A model generated the notes under the pieces. That model was not told the DNA's origin. It worked only from the letters and a program-made list of their open reading frames with translations, and made no database searches. Positions 9,650 through 19,668 of a DNA stretch of 64,000 bases are shown in pieces (position 1 is the first letter of the stretch; each line of letters begins with the position of its first letter). Source of the stretch: Martelella mediterranea (GTDB lineage Bacteria > Pseudomonadota > Alphaproteobacteria > Rhizobiales > Rhizobiaceae); the NCBI RefSeq assembly GCF_004342225.1, contig NZ_SMAR01000014.1, positions 1-64,000 on the forward strand, written 5' to 3'. The position numbers and the translations under genes were made by a program.

Positions 9650-10723
9650 ATGAGCGAGACCCGCAAGAACGGACTGACCTATAGCGATGCCGGTGTGGAT
9701 ATTGATGCCGGAAACCTGCTGGTCGAAAAAATCAAGCCCGCTGTGAAATCCACCCGCCGTCCCGGCGCAGACAGCGAGATCGGTGGCTTTGGCGGTTTGT
9801 TTGACCTGAAAGCTGCAGGATTTTCCGATCCGGTTCTGGTCGCTGCAAATGACGGTGTCGGCACAAAGCTCAAAATCGCGATTGAGGCCGGAAAGCACGA
9901 CACCGTTGGTATCGATCTGGTTGCCATGTGCGTAAACGACCTGGTGGTTCAGGGCGCTGAGCCGCTCTTCTTCCTCGATTATTTTGCAACTGGCAGCCTC
10001 GATCCGGAACAGGGTGCCGACATCGTCGAGGGCATCGCAGAAGGCTGCCGGCAGGCCGGTTGTGCGCTGATCGGCGGTGAGACGGCTGAAATGCCGGGCA
10101 TGTACGCCAAGGGCGATTATGATCTGGCCGGCTTTGCTGTTGGCGCGGCCGAGCGCGGACAGCTGCTGCCGGACGAAGACCTGGCTGAAGGCGACGTGAT
10201 CTTTGCGCTGGCATCTTCCGGTGTTCATTCTAATGGTTTTTCGCTGGTTCGCCGTGTGGCTGAGCTCAATGGCATCGGCTGGCAGGCCGCCGCTCCCTTT
10301 GCGCCGGGGAAAACCTTTGGCGAGGCGCTTCTCGAGCCGACGAAGATTTACGTCAAACCGCTTCTTGCCGCCATACGCGAACCCGGTTCTGTGAAGGCAC
10401 TCGCGCATATCACTGGCGGCGGCTTCCCGGAAAACATCCCGCGGGTACTGCCGAAACATCTTTCTGCGGCCATCGACCTTGAAACCCTCATCATTCCGCC
10501 GGTCTTTTCCTGGCTGGCGCGTGCGGGCGGTGTTGCACCGGCGGAAATGCTGCGCACGTTCAATTGTGGTGTCGGCATGATCGGCGTTTGCGCCGAAGAC
10601 AAGCTGGACGATGTGCTGGCCGTACTTCGCCGCGAGGGGGAGACAGCCTATAAGCTCGGGCAGATCGTGCCGCGTGAAGGTGATATGGAAGGCACGGTCT
10701 ATCGAGGCATGATCAACCTATGA
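9650..10723 (+). CDS. purM: Phosphoribosylformylglycinamidine cyclo-ligase
   Basis: A 357-residue AIR synthetase, step 5 of purine synthesis, converting FGAM and ATP to aminoimidazole ribotide. Family motifs include NDGVGTKLK (ATP/phosphate site), [11 protein letters not shown] and [11 protein letters not shown] chose the ATG at 9650, preceded by GAGGA, because [19 protein letters not shown] is the normal PurM start in this order; the 64 extra codons upstream look unrelated. The stop overlaps the purN start by 4 bases (ATGA), so translation is likely coupled. Confidence 0.95.
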   Translation: MSETRKNGLTYSDAGVDIDAGNLLVEKIKPAVKSTRRPGADSEIGGFGGLFDLKAAGFSDPVLVAANDGVGTKLKIAIEAGKHDTVGIDLVAMCVNDLVVQGAEPLFFLDYFATGSLDPEQGADIVEGIAEGCRQAGCALIGGETAEMPGMYAKGDYDLAGFAVGAAERGQLLPDEDLAEGDVIFALASSGVHSNGFSLVRRVAELNGIGWQAAAPFAPGKTFGEALLEPTKIYVKPLLAAIREPGSVKALAHITGGGFPENIPRVLPKHLSAAIDLETLIIPPVFSWLARAGGVAPAEMLRTFNCGVGMIGVCAEDKLDDVLAVLRREGETAYKLGQIVPREGDMEGTVYRGMINL

Positions 10724-11373
10724 CAGGAAAGAAGCGTATCGCCGTTTTTATTTCCGGCAGCGGCTCAAACATGCTGAAACTGGCAGACGCCTGCGAAGCC
10801 CCAGCCTTTCCTGCCGAGATCGTTGCGGTCATGTCTGACAAGCCAGAAGCCACCGGCCTGACGAAAGCTGCTGCACGCGGCATTAAAACGCTCAGTTTCC
10901 CGCGAAAAGCTTATGAGAGCAAACAAGATCACGAAGCGGCAATGCTGGATGCACTGGCAGAAATTCAGCCGGATTTCATCTGCCTTGCCGGTTTCATGCG
11001 GCTTCTGTCCGGCGATTTTATCCGGGCATGGGAAGGCCGGATCATCAACATCCATCCGTCCCTGTTGCCGCTTTTCCCCGGCCTGAACACTCATCAGCGC
11101 GCGATCATTGCCGGTATGAAGGTCGCAGGCTGCACCGTCCATTTCGTGACGGAAGGCATGGATGAAGGGCCCGTGATCGGTCAGGCCGTCGTGCCTGTAT
11201 TGCCGGGCGACGACGCCGATGCACTGGCCACGCGCATTCTCACCGTTGAACATCAGCTTTATCCGGCGGCACTTGAGCGTCTCGCCGCAGGTAACGTATG
11301 GATGGAAAACGGGAAAGCTGTCTTTCCCGGTGATGCAACGTCAAAGACAACAGGTTATTTGATTTCTGTCTGA
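10720..11373 (+). CDS. purN: Phosphoribosylglycinamide formyltransferase
   Basis: A 217-residue GAR transformylase, which uses 10-formyltetrahydrofolate to make FGAR in purine synthesis. Substrate-binding SGSGSNM lies near the N-terminus. The catalytic Asn-His pair is in INIHPSLLP and the catalytic Asp in EGMDEGPV. The last gene of the purMN operon, overlapping purM by 4 bases and followed by a strong bidirectional terminator at 11417-11444. Confidence 0.95.
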   Translation: MTGKKRIAVFISGSGSNMLKLADACEAPAFPAEIVAVMSDKPEATGLTKAAARGIKTLSFPRKAYESKQDHEAAMLDALAEIQPDFICLAGFMRLLSGDFIRAWEGRIINIHPSLLPLFPGLNTHQRAIIAGMKVAGCTVHFVTEGMDEGPVIGQAVVPVLPGDDADALATRILTVEHQLYPAALERLAAGNVWMENGKAVFPGDATSKTTGYLISV

Positions 11374-11416
11374 AAGGCGATCAGACGAACATTTCATTGT
11401 CTCGCAATTTTAAAAA

Positions 11417-11444
11417 AAAAGCCCGGTCATAAAACCGGGCTTTT
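11417..11444. terminator. Bidirectional terminator between purN and rpoD
   Basis: An 11-bp stem (AAAAGCCCGGT / ACCGGGCTTTT) with a 6-base loop. A run of A lies on the left and of T on the right, so it can end both purMN (plus) and rpoD (minus), which converge here. Confidence 0.9.
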
Positions 11445-11469
11445 CGTTTGATATCAGATGCGATCCTGA

Positions 11470-13512
11470 TCAGCTATCCAGGAACGAGCGCAGCTTGCGG
11501 CTGCGGCTCGGATGCTTCAGCTTGCGAAGCGCCTTGGCCTCGATCTGACGAATACGTTCGCGGGTCACCGAGAACTGCTGACCGACCTCTTCAAGCGTGT
11601 GGTCCGTGTTCATGCCGATGCCGAAGCGCATTCTGAGCACACGCTCTTCACGCGGCGTGAGTGAAGCCAGAACGCGGGTGGTCGTTTCGCGCAAGTTCGC
11701 CTGAATGGCGGCATCAATGGGAAGAAGCGCGTTTTTATCTTCGATGAAATCACCGAGATGCGAATCTTCTTCGTCACCCACCGGCGTTTCAAGCGAGATC
11801 GGCTCCTTGGCGATCTTCAGCACCTTGCGGACCTTCTCAAGCGGCATATTGAGCTTTTCGGAAAGCTCTTCCGGCGTTGGTTCACGCCCGATCTCATGCA
11901 GCATCTGGCGCGAAGTACGAACGATCTTGTTGATCGTTTCGATCATATGCACCGGAATACGGATCGTGCGGGCCTGGTCGGCAATCGAACGGGTGATCGC
12001 CTGACGGATCCACCAGGTCGCGTAGGTGGAGAACTTATAACCGCGACGATACTCGAACTTATCAACGGCCTTCATCAGGCCGATATTGCCTTCCTGAATG
12101 AGATCGAGGAACTGAAGGCCACGATTGGTGTATTTCTTCGCAATCGAGATCACCAGCCGGAGGTTGGCTTCCACCATCTCCTTCTTGGCGATGCGGGCTT
12201 CACGTTCGCCCTTCTTGACCATATGCACAATCCGGCGGAATTCAGCGATCGAAATACCGGTCTCTGTCGCAAGGCTTTGAATCTCGCTGCGAAGCGCCTT
12301 GATGTCATCGCCATCTTTGCTGGCAAAGTCTTTCCACCCCTTGCCGGAGAGGTTGCCGATTGATTTCATCCAGTTCGGATCAAGCTCAGCACCATGGTAG
12401 TGCTCAAGGAAATCATCGCGCTTGACGCCGCGGTGAACAGCCAGACGCAACAACTTGCCTTCGTTTTCGACGAGACGTTTGTTGATGTCATAAAGCTGCT
12501 CGACCAGCAGGTCGATACGGTTCTGATTGAGCGAAAGCGACTTAACCGCTTTGATCAGTGTCTCTTTCAGCTCTTTGTAGCGGCGCTCCTGAGCATTGGT
12601 CAGCGTGCCGGTTGCCGCCAGGCGGGCTTCCACCTGCTGATCCTGTAGCTTGCGCAGCTTGATATAAGTTTCCGCAATCAGATCAAGCGTTTCCATGACC
12701 TGCGGGCGCAGCTCAGCTTCCATTGCGGCAAGAGACAGGTTGGACTCATCTTCGTCCTCCTCGTCCTCGTCCATCTGAACGCCTTCGCCGCCGACATCGG
12801 TCACGTCGTCTGAACGTTTCTTGCGCGCCTGTTCCTTTTCCTCGGCCTTTTTGCGATCAGCCTCAATCTTCTCAGGGCTCTGGAACTGCGGCGCAGCCTT
12901 GGCCTCAGGACCGGAATAGGTGGTTTCAAGGTCGATGATTTCGCGCAGAAGCGTCGTGCCTTCATTCAGCTCATCACGCCAGATGATCAGCGCCTGAAAG
13001 GTCAGCGGGCTTTCGCAAAGTCCGGCAATCATCGTCTCTCGGCCGGATTCGATCCGCTTGGCGATGGCTATTTCGCCTTCGCGCGAAAGAAGCTCGACCG
13101 ACCCCATCTCACGCAAATACATGCGCACCGGATCATCCGTCCGGTCGGTCGGTTCTTTCTTCTTGGTTTGCGCGACAGCTGTGCCGGTCGTGGTTGCGAC
13201 CTCGGTGCTGTCACTGCTGCCGTCACCATCGGAATCATCGTCCGAATTGTTATCCTGATCGACTTCGTCTTCGTCCTCGATCACATTGATGCCCATATCG
13301 GAGAGCATAGCCATCGTGTCCTCGATCTGCTCGGAGGTAACCTCCGAAGACGGGAGCACGGAATTCAGCTCATCCATGGTGACGTAGCCGCGCTTTTTGG
13401 CGGCCTTGATCATCTTCTTGACGGCATCGTCGGAAAGATCCAGAAGAGGGCCGTCGGTTCCGCCTTCGCGTTCGGTTTCGGCTTCTTCGTGTTCTTTGAC
13501 TTTTGTTGCCAT
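11470..13512 (-). CDS. rpoD: RNA polymerase primary sigma factor RpoD
   Basis: A 680-residue housekeeping sigma-70 of the long alphaproteobacterial type. It has an N-terminal region 1.1, an acidic Ser/Asp-rich linker, the long non-conserved insert, and near-invariant regions 2 ([20 protein letters not shown]), 3 and 4 ([20 protein letters not shown]). I chose the ATG at 13512, preceded by AGGGAAG, since MATKVKE is the usual start in the order; two earlier in-frame starts exist. Convergent with purN, downstream of dnaG. Confidence 0.97.
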   Translation of the reverse strand: MATKVKEHEEAETEREGGTDGPLLDLSDDAVKKMIKAAKKRGYVTMDELNSVLPSSEVTSEQIEDTMAMLSDMGINVIEDEDEVDQDNNSDDDSDGDGSSDSTEVATTTGTAVAQTKKKEPTDRTDDPVRMYLREMGSVELLSREGEIAIAKRIESGRETMIAGLCESPLTFQALIIWRDELNEGTTLLREIIDLETTYSGPEAKAAPQFQSPEKIEADRKKAEEKEQARKKRSDDVTDVGGEGVQMDEDEEDEDESNLSLAAMEAELRPQVMETLDLIAETYIKLRKLQDQQVEARLAATGTLTNAQERRYKELKETLIKAVKSLSLNQNRIDLLVEQLYDINKRLVENEGKLLRLAVHRGVKRDDFLEHYHGAELDPNWMKSIGNLSGKGWKDFASKDGDDIKALRSEIQSLATETGISIAEFRRIVHMVKKGEREARIAKKEMVEANLRLVISIAKKYTNRGLQFLDLIQEGNIGLMKAVDKFEYRRGYKFSTYATWWIRQAITRSIADQARTIRIPVHMIETINKIVRTSRQMLHEIGREPTPEELSEKLNMPLEKVRKVLKIAKEPISLETPVGDEEDSHLGDFIEDKNALLPIDAAIQANLRETTTRVLASLTPREERVLRMRFGIGMNTDHTLEEVGQQFSVTRERIRQIEAKALRKLKHPSRSRKLRSFLDS

Positions 13513-13953
13513 AGATATCGCTTCCCTGACGCTCATTCCGCTTGTTTCAACCAAGCGGATTACCGGCGAAACTTTAAAAAGACCTTTTCATTTCAAGAAA
13601 AGGTTTGGTCCGTCCGGCCCAAAAACTGCAATTCTGACACACGGCAAACGATATGCCTGAGCTGCATTGCTCCAGGACAACACCGTGTTGATCGTGAATT
13701 TGTGCTGCGCTCTGCCATTCAGACTGGTGATTCCCAGATTTTCATCGTCAGTCAAGCGTCAATTCATGTTTCAAGCGATTTACTATCAAAAATCCGCTTC
13801 TCAAGACGCCTGTTTCAATGACCGGACTGATGCAGCCACCTTTTTGTCCGCAAGGCTACAATTTAGAATGCGTTTGCCCAATTGCAAGTAGCAGCACCAC
13901 TGATTCTTTTTCTGATGTGACCTTGCCGCCTCACCTTGCTTCGATGACCAAGG
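13513..13953. promoter_or_regulatory. rpoD leader and promoter region
   Basis: A 441-base gap between the dnaG stop and the rpoD start. It should carry the rpoD promoter. The only structure I could define is a hairpin at 13582-13604, followed on the minus strand by five T and about 70 bases from the rpoD start. No ORF here looks real. Confidence 0.5.
13582..13604 (-). other. Terminator-like hairpin in the rpoD leader
   Basis: An 8-bp AT-rich stem (ACCTTTTC / GAAAAGGT, 7-base loop), followed on the minus strand by CTTTTT. It could be a weak dnaG terminator or an attenuator inside the rpoD 5' leader; the sequence alone does not decide. Confidence 0.45.
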
Positions 13954-15903
13954 CTACCCGGTTTTGCCATTTCGGCCCGACATCACACCAAACCCGTCGA
14001 TATCCGCCTCCTGATTCTCAATGCGCGCAATCTCGTTTTGCACCACTTTAAGGGCCTCAAGCAACCTGTCGTGGCGAACCAGATCTCCCGCCTCCCCGGC
14101 TTCTGCGAGTTCACGCTCAAGTTCAGTTTTCTGCCTGACCAGCGAGCGAGCGCGATTGTGAAAAGCCATTGCCTGATGAAAAACCTCGCGCACATCCTCA
14201 ATCACCGCATCATCACTGACAATCCAGTGAACATTGCGACTGACATGACTGACAAGATAGCCAACGAGATCGCGGAACCCCATTTCCTCAAGCTTTTCAC
14301 GCAACCTCCCCCGCTCAATACCGGGCCGGGAAGCTGCAGAAAGCAGCGCAGGCCAGAAAGCCCGCATTTCAGGCCCGTCAAACGTAAGGGCAGAGACACC
14401 ATCAAAATCCTCACGCAACAGCGCCGGTTGGCTCATCAGGCAAAAAGCCATCAGACACTCACGAAAGGACGGACGAGGGGCTGCCCGCAGACTGACAAGG
14501 TGTGAACGGCTCAGCCGGTCCGAAGCGGCAATGCGCACCGGAGCGCCACCACGCTGGCCACCCCGGCCATAGGTAGAATTTCCCTGACGCCCCTGAAAAC
14601 CACCGCCGCCGCCGCGAAAGCGCTGGTAAAGCCTGTTGCGGAAGTCCTGCTGATAATGACGGCGAACACTTTCATCCGCGATGGTCTGCACCATCGCGTT
14701 GATCCGGGCTTCAATGGCGGCCCGTTCTTCCGGCGTCGGGTTTTCCCGTGTGCCAAGCTCACGTTCAAACAGCGTATCTGCAAGCGGCCGGGCCTGCTCC
14801 AGCACGGTCTGAAAGGCTGAGCGCCCGCCCTCACGTACCAGATCATCCGGGTCACGGCCTTCGGGCAGGTGCGCGATCTTCAGCGAATGCCCGGGCTTCA
14901 GCATTGGCAAAGCAACGCCGGCAGCCCTTTCTGCGGCGCGCATTCCGGCATTATCGCCATCAAAGCAGAGCACCGGCTCATTGGTCATGCGCCACATCAG
15001 TTTCAGCTGGTTTTCAGTCAGCGCCGTACCAAGTGGAGCGACGGCATTTTCCACGCCTGCCTGATGCAGTGCGATCACATCCATATAGCCTTCAACGGCG
15101 ACAACAGTCTTTGCGCCTTCGGCACCACCCAGCGAGCGCCGGGCACGGGCGAAATTGAACAGAACATTGCTCTTGTGGAACAGTTCCGTATCGTTGGAAT
15201 TAAGATATTTTGCCAGAGCGTCCGGGCGCATCGCACGCCCGCCAAAAGCGATCACCTGCTCGCGCGACGACAGGATAGGAAACATGATCCGGTCGCGAAA
15301 GCGATCATAAGAAACCGCAATATCGGACCCGTGAACCACAAGTCCGCAAGCTTCGATCTGCGCCTTCTCAATGCCTTTGGAAGCCAGATACTCTTTCAGG
15401 GCATTCCGGCTTTCCGGCGCATAGCCAAGCCGAAACGTATCAATCGTACGGGCGGAAAGGCCGCGTTCGCGCAAATAGGCACGAGCGCGGGTTCCATTGG
15501 ATGATTGCAGCTGATCCTGAAAGAAGGCCGTTGCCATTTCCATCACATCGGTGAGTGAACGGCGCTTTTCTTCCCGGCGCTCGGCTTCGGGGTCGCGCGC
15601 AGGCATCGGCACACCTGCCATATTGGCAATGCGCTCGACCGCTTCGGGAAAGCTCAAACCGTCAAGGTCAGTCAGAAAACGGAAATGGTCGCCGGTCACG
15701 CCGCATCCGAAACAGTGATAACGCCCTTTGGCGTCTTCACAGTGGAAGCTTGGCGTCTTTTCACCGTGAAAAGGGCAACATGCCCAGAAATCACCGCGTG
15801 AAACATTGGTTTTGCGCCGATCCCATGAAACGCGCTGCCCGATCACGTCAGAGATCGACACACGGTCACGGATTTCATCCAGAAAGGACGGTGGAAAACG
15901 CAT
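13954..15903 (-). CDS. dnaG: DNA primase DnaG
   Basis: A 649-residue primase that makes RNA primers for replication. The N-terminal CHC2 zinc finger is clear (CCPFHGEKTPSFHCED at about 42-57, then YHCFGCG). The TOPRIM core follows (VAVEGYMDVIALHQAG, CFDGDNAG). The C-terminal helicase-interaction region is less conserved and contains a Gly-rich linker near 430-450. It sits just upstream of rpoD, the classic macromolecular synthesis order. A cluster of DnaA-box-like 9-mers lies upstream of its start. Confidence 0.96.
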   Translation of the reverse strand: MRFPPSFLDEIRDRVSISDVIGQRVSWDRRKTNVSRGDFWACCPFHGEKTPSFHCEDAKGRYHCFGCGVTGDHFRFLTDLDGLSFPEAVERIANMAGVPMPARDPEAERREEKRRSLTDVMEMATAFFQDQLQSSNGTRARAYLRERGLSARTIDTFRLGYAPESRNALKEYLASKGIEKAQIEACGLVVHGSDIAVSYDRFRDRIMFPILSSREQVIAFGGRAMRPDALAKYLNSNDTELFHKSNVLFNFARARRSLGGAEGAKTVVAVEGYMDVIALHQAGVENAVAPLGTALTENQLKLMWRMTNEPVLCFDGDNAGMRAAERAAGVALPMLKPGHSLKIAHLPEGRDPDDLVREGGRSAFQTVLEQARPLADTLFERELGTRENPTPEERAAIEARINAMVQTIADESVRRHYQQDFRNRLYQRFRGGGGGFQGRQGNSTYGRGGQRGGAPVRIAASDRLSRSHLVSLRAAPRPSFRECLMAFCLMSQPALLREDFDGVSALTFDGPEMRAFWPALLSAASRPGIERGRLREKLEEMGFRDLVGYLVSHVSRNVHWIVSDDAVIEDVREVFHQAMAFHNRARSLVRQKTELERELAEAGEAGDLVRHDRLLEALKVVQNEIARIENQEADIDGFGVMSGRNGKTG

Positions 15904-16017
15904 CAGTTCCTCGCTTGCGCCGGTGAACAGGTCCCGGCAGCCGTGAGATACACCAGCTTAGCTGCGAATTAAAAAACTTTCGCGATGCTGAGACCAGCTT
16001 TAAACCGGCTATTGAAG

Positions 16018-16073
16018 TTATCCGCGTTATCAACACTATCCACAGGGATAACTGAAGGCGAGACAGTGGATAA
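16018..16073. promoter_or_regulatory. Cluster of DnaA-box-like 9-mers upstream of dnaG
   Basis: Three 9-mers lie head to tail without gaps at 16018-16044 (TTATCCGCG, TTATCAACA, CTATCCACA), and an inverted TTATCCACT at 16065-16073. Against TTATCCACA they carry two, one, one and one mismatch. The gap holds the dnaG promoter, so DnaA control of dnaG is possible. Binding is inferred only. Confidence 0.45.
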
Positions 16074-16119
16074 AGATCATCTCACCCTTGGCATATCACA
16101 GACAAACGGCAGACAAAGA

Positions 16120-16572
16120 CTATTTCAGCATGTCCTTGACGACACCTGAAGCCTTGGAAAAATCCATCTGGCCGGAATAACGGTCTTTGAGTGTCTTAAT
16201 GCACTTGCCCACATCACGAAGGCCCTGAGCGCCGGTTTCCTCCACCACAGAGGCACAGACTTCACGGATCTGATCTTCCGGCAATTGGGCAGGCAGAAAC
16301 TCCCGGATAACGGAGATTTCGGCACGCTCCTGCTCTGCAAGTTCAGGATGCCCCTTCTCATTGTAAAGCCGGACGGATTCTTTGCGCTGCTGCACCATCT
16401 GGATCAGCATGCAGGTAATGTCCTCATCACTGACGGGGTCTCTGCCGCTTGCACGATGCGCCAGATCACGGTCTTTAATAGCAGCCTGAACAAGGCGCAG
16501 AGTCGAGAAACGGACAGGATCTTCTTCCTTCGAAGAATCCTTCAGTGCGAGAACGAGTTTATCGCGCAACAT
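16120..16572 (-). CDS. yqeY: GatB/YqeY domain-containing protein
   Basis: A 150-residue protein with the full YqeY fold: an N-terminal helical half (MLRDKLVLALKDSSKEED, LRLVQAAIKDRDLA) and a C-terminal half with SVIREFLPAQLPEDQI and DVGKCIKTLKDRYSGQMDFS. It resembles the tail domain of GatB, which binds tRNA in amidotransferase complexes; free YqeY proteins probably also bind tRNA. It lies upstream of dnaG on the same strand and divergent from carA. Confidence 0.92.
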   Translation of the reverse strand: MLRDKLVLALKDSSKEEDPVRFSTLRLVQAAIKDRDLAHRASGRDPVSDEDITCMLIQMVQQRKESVRLYNEKGHPELAEQERAEISVIREFLPAQLPEDQIREVCASVVEETGAQGLRDVGKCIKTLKDRYSGQMDFSKASGVVKDMLK

Positions 16573-16893
16573 GAATCTTTAACTCCTGGAAACGCCGTTT
16601 TTCAAAAAACCGGGCCGACATTCATTCAATGGCGGCGGCGTTTACCGAATCCGGGACCCGCAATCAAACTAAAAATGGGTTTGCTTCAAGAATTTCATAT
16701 ATTCCTGCAGTCTGCACCGTGAACGATTGACCCGCAAGCCGCGTTTGACTATTTTCCCGCGACCGCATGACAAACTGACCGCCTCACGGTGCTTGCCTAG
16801 CAAGTGCATACCCATCGCTGCGGCCTTATATATGGTAACAGACGGCACCATTCAATTGGCACGGCCTGCAAGACGAACGACAGAAGGATCACA
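16573..16893. promoter_or_regulatory. Divergent yqeY/carA intergenic region
   Basis: About 320 bases that should hold promoters for yqeY and carA. A frame upstream of carA stays open from 16804 but has no homology. I found no riboswitch, no clear attenuator and no repeat. Confidence 0.4.
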
Positions 16894-18102
16894 ATGACAG
16901 CCTCATCTGCATGGACAACGGAAAAGCCGACGGCCGTTCTGGTACTCGCCGACGGCACGGTGATTTATGGCAAAGGCGTTGGCGCAACCGGACGGGTTCA
17001 GGCGGAGGTCTGCTTCAATACGGCGCTGACGGGGTATCAGGAAATCCTGACAGACCCTTCCTATCTGGGCCAGATTGTAACCTTCACCTTCCCTCATATC
17101 GGCAATATCGGCGCCAATGGCGAAGATATTGAAGACCTGACGCCGGCTGCCCGCCGTGGTGCCGTGGGAACGATCTTCCGGGCCGATATCACCAACCCAT
17201 CCAATTACCGTTCGGCTGAACATCTGGATGAGTGGCTGAAAGCCCGTGGCATCATTGGACTGAGCGGAATCGATACCCGGGCGCTCACAGCCTGGATCCG
17301 CGAAAACGGCGCACCGAATGCTGTAATCGCCCATGATCCGAACGGCACGTTCGATATCGAGGCCCTGAAAGCCGAAGCACAAGCCTGGAGCGGGCTGGAA
17401 GGCATGGATCTGGCAATTGAAGCCACCTCGGGCCAATCTTCGCAGTGGGATCAAAAACCCTGGGTCTGGAATGAGGGTTATGGCACACTCTCACCCGAGG
17501 ATGCGACATACCACATCGTCTGTGTCGACTATGGTGTGAAGCGCAATATTCTGCGCCTCTTCTCCGGCTTGGATTGCAAAGTAACCGTTGTCCCGGCCAA
17601 AACATCGGCGGAAGACATTCTGGCACTTTCTCCGGATGGCATCTTCCTGTCCAACGGGCCGGGCGATCCGGCAGCAACCGGCAAATATGCAATTCCGGTT
17701 ATTCAGGAACTGATCGAAAGCGGCAAGCCTGTCTTCGGCATTTGCCTTGGGCATCAGCTTCTGGGCCTTGCACTTGGGGCACGTACGACGAAAATGCATC
17801 AGGGCCACCACGGCGCGAACCACCCGGTCAAAGACCACACAACCGGCAAGGTCGAGATTGTTTCGATGAACCATGGTTTTGCCGTTGATTCCGACTCACT
17901 GCCGGATGGCATCGAAGAAACCCATGTCTCGCTGTTCGACGGATCGAACTGCGGTCTGCGCCTTGCCGGACGTCCGGTCTTTTCAGTGCAACATCACCCG
18001 GAAGCTTCTCCCGGCCCGCAGGACAGCCACTACCTGTTCCGCCGTTTCATCAATATGGTGCGCGAACAGAAGGGCGAAGCGCTTCTGGCCGAACGTGCAT
18101 AA
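16894..18102 (+). CDS. carA: Carbamoyl-phosphate synthase small subunit
   Basis: A 402-residue glutaminase subunit that feeds ammonia to CarB for arginine and pyrimidine synthesis. The N-terminal CPSase_sm domain contains CFNTALTGYQEILTDPSYLGQ-type sequence. The class I amidotransferase domain has the catalytic Cys284 (GICLGHQ), His368 and Glu370 (QHHPE). I chose the ATG at 16894 with AGAAGGA upstream. carA is not adjacent to carB here; about 3.9 kb on the minus strand lies between. A terminator follows at once. Confidence 0.96.
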   Translation: MTASSAWTTEKPTAVLVLADGTVIYGKGVGATGRVQAEVCFNTALTGYQEILTDPSYLGQIVTFTFPHIGNIGANGEDIEDLTPAARRGAVGTIFRADITNPSNYRSAEHLDEWLKARGIIGLSGIDTRALTAWIRENGAPNAVIAHDPNGTFDIEALKAEAQAWSGLEGMDLAIEATSGQSSQWDQKPWVWNEGYGTLSPEDATYHIVCVDYGVKRNILRLFSGLDCKVTVVPAKTSAEDILALSPDGIFLSNGPGDPAATGKYAIPVIQELIESGKPVFGICLGHQLLGLALGARTTKMHQGHHGANHPVKDHTTGKVEIVSMNHGFAVDSDSLPDGIEETHVSLFDGSNCGLRLAGRPVFSVQHHPEASPGPQDSHYLFRRFINMVREQKGEALLAERA

Positions 18103-18130
18103 AACGTAAATTGATCGAAAAATCGATGAA

Positions 18131-18155
18131 AGGCGCCCAATGCGGCGCCTTTTTT
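18131..18155 (+). terminator. Rho-independent terminator behind carA
   Basis: A perfect 7-bp stem (AGGCGCC / GGCGCCT) with a 6-base loop followed by a run of six T, 28 bases after the carA stop. Confidence 0.9.
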
Positions 18156-18169
18156 GGTGCCTGAAAGCT

Positions 18170-19546
18170 TTATTCCGCCTTCAGCAACTTTCGGAAACGC
18201 AAACCAAGCATGATCGAGGCGGCACCAAGACCGAGCAGGAAGCCGGTCCAGATTCCAATGCCTTCCAGCCCCAGCGGAACAGCCAGTATCCAGGCGCATG
18301 TGAGGCCGATACCCCAATAAGCAATCAGTACCAGAAACATGGGGATCCGGGTATCTTTGAGGCCGCGCAGCAAACCGTTCAGCGTACCCTGCAGCGCATC
18401 CATCAACTGGAACAGCCCTGCAATCACAATCAGCGGGATACCATAAGCGAGAACGTCTGGCGCTTCCGGCAGGCTGGTATCGATAAACAAGCTCGTCAAC
18501 GCCGCCGGGAACACCGCAAAACTGATCCCGCCAGCCAAAGCAAAACCAATGGCAATCGCCATGACTGCGGCCGATGCCCGAATAAGATTTTCCCGGTCGC
18601 CCAGCGCGTGAAATGCGCCCACCCGGATCGTGCCTGCCTGTGCAAGACCAAGCGGCACCATAAAGGTAATCGACGATAGCTGCATCGCGATCCCGTGCGC
18701 GGCCAGAGGAACGGCACCAAACTGGCCCATCAGGACCGAGGAAATCGTGAACATCGAAACTTCCGCCAGGATTGCAACACCGATCGGAAGCCCAAGAAGC
18801 GTGACCTCTTTAAGAGCGGCCCAATCCGGCTTCCAGAACCGGACGAAAAGCTGATAGCGAGCCAGCTCTTTATCGCGCTCGATATAAACCACGAGAAACA
18901 GAAAGCCGCTAAACTGCACGATAAACGCTACTGTGGCAGCACCGCGCACACCGAACTGCGGCAGACCGAGATGCCCGAGTACAACGATGTAGGCAAGCGC
19001 CGCGTTGATGACCAGCATGGCCAGCGTGACCCAAAGTACGATGCCGGCACGTCCTGTTGCGCTGACAAGGCTGCGCAACACATAAAAGATCAGAGCCGGA
19101 AACATCGCGAAACCGACGATGTGGAGATATTGCGCTGCCTTTCGCGCCACCTCTGCCTCCTGCCCCAGCGCCAGAAGAATAGTGTGGGAAAACAGAAACA
19201 GAGGCAGCGTACATACGCCGAAAATGATCGAAGCCCACATGCCCATTCGCATGGAACGGCGCACCGAGACTTCATCGCCGCGCGAGTAAGCCTGCGCAAC
19301 CATCGGCATCACAGCCATGGCGAGGCCTGAACCGAACAGGAAAAAAGTCATGAAATACTGCGTCGCAAGCACGACAGCAGCCAGATCGACGGCGCTGATC
19401 TGGCCCAGAATCACGATATCCGTTGCATGGATACCCTGCTGGGCAAGCTGCGCTCCGATGAGCGGAATACCAAGAAGAAGCGTTTCCCGGAAATGGGAAA
19501 GCCACGAATGACCGGCTGCTTGCGCAGGAGGCATTGCGACAGACAT
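18170..19546 (-). CDS. MATE family efflux transporter (NorM-like)
   Basis: A 458-residue membrane protein of the multidrug and toxin extrusion family, expected to have 12 helices in two similar halves. It starts with the typical HFRETLLLGIPLIGAQLAQQ segment and has SGSGLAMAVMPMVAQAYSRGD near residue 85, the conserved MATE loop. Such pumps export cationic drugs or metabolites in exchange for Na+ or H+. The start at 19546 is preferred over one 19 codons earlier. It lies downstream of a GST gene, with a GC-rich hairpin between them. Confidence 0.88.
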   Translation of the reverse strand: MSVAMPPAQAAGHSWLSHFRETLLLGIPLIGAQLAQQGIHATDIVILGQISAVDLAAVVLATQYFMTFFLFGSGLAMAVMPMVAQAYSRGDEVSVRRSMRMGMWASIIFGVCTLPLFLFSHTILLALGQEAEVARKAAQYLHIVGFAMFPALIFYVLRSLVSATGRAGIVLWVTLAMLVINAALAYIVVLGHLGLPQFGVRGAATVAFIVQFSGFLFLVVYIERDKELARYQLFVRFWKPDWAALKEVTLLGLPIGVAILAEVSMFTISSVLMGQFGAVPLAAHGIAMQLSSITFMVPLGLAQAGTIRVGAFHALGDRENLIRASAAVMAIAIGFALAGGISFAVFPAALTSLFIDTSLPEAPDVLAYGIPLIVIAGLFQLMDALQGTLNGLLRGLKDTRIPMFLVLIAYWGIGLTCAWILAVPLGLEGIGIWTGFLLGLGAASIMLGLRFRKLLKAE

Positions 19547-19567
19547 GAATTTCACCAGAAGCTGACA

Positions 19568-19599
19568 CGCCGCAGCCAGACAACAGCGGGGCTGCGGCG
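19568..19599 (-). other. GC-rich hairpin between GST and MATE genes
   Basis: A 10-bp perfect inverted repeat (CGCCGCAGCC / GGCTGCGGCG) with a 12-base loop. There is no T run after it, so a factor-independent terminator is unlikely. It may limit read-through from the GST gene or stabilise mRNA. Confidence 0.5.
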
Positions 19600-19668
19600 G
19601 CAAATCTGTCTAGCCCAGTTTGGATGCAATAGCCAGACCGGCACGGCTGAATTCCGGTTGACTGGCGC

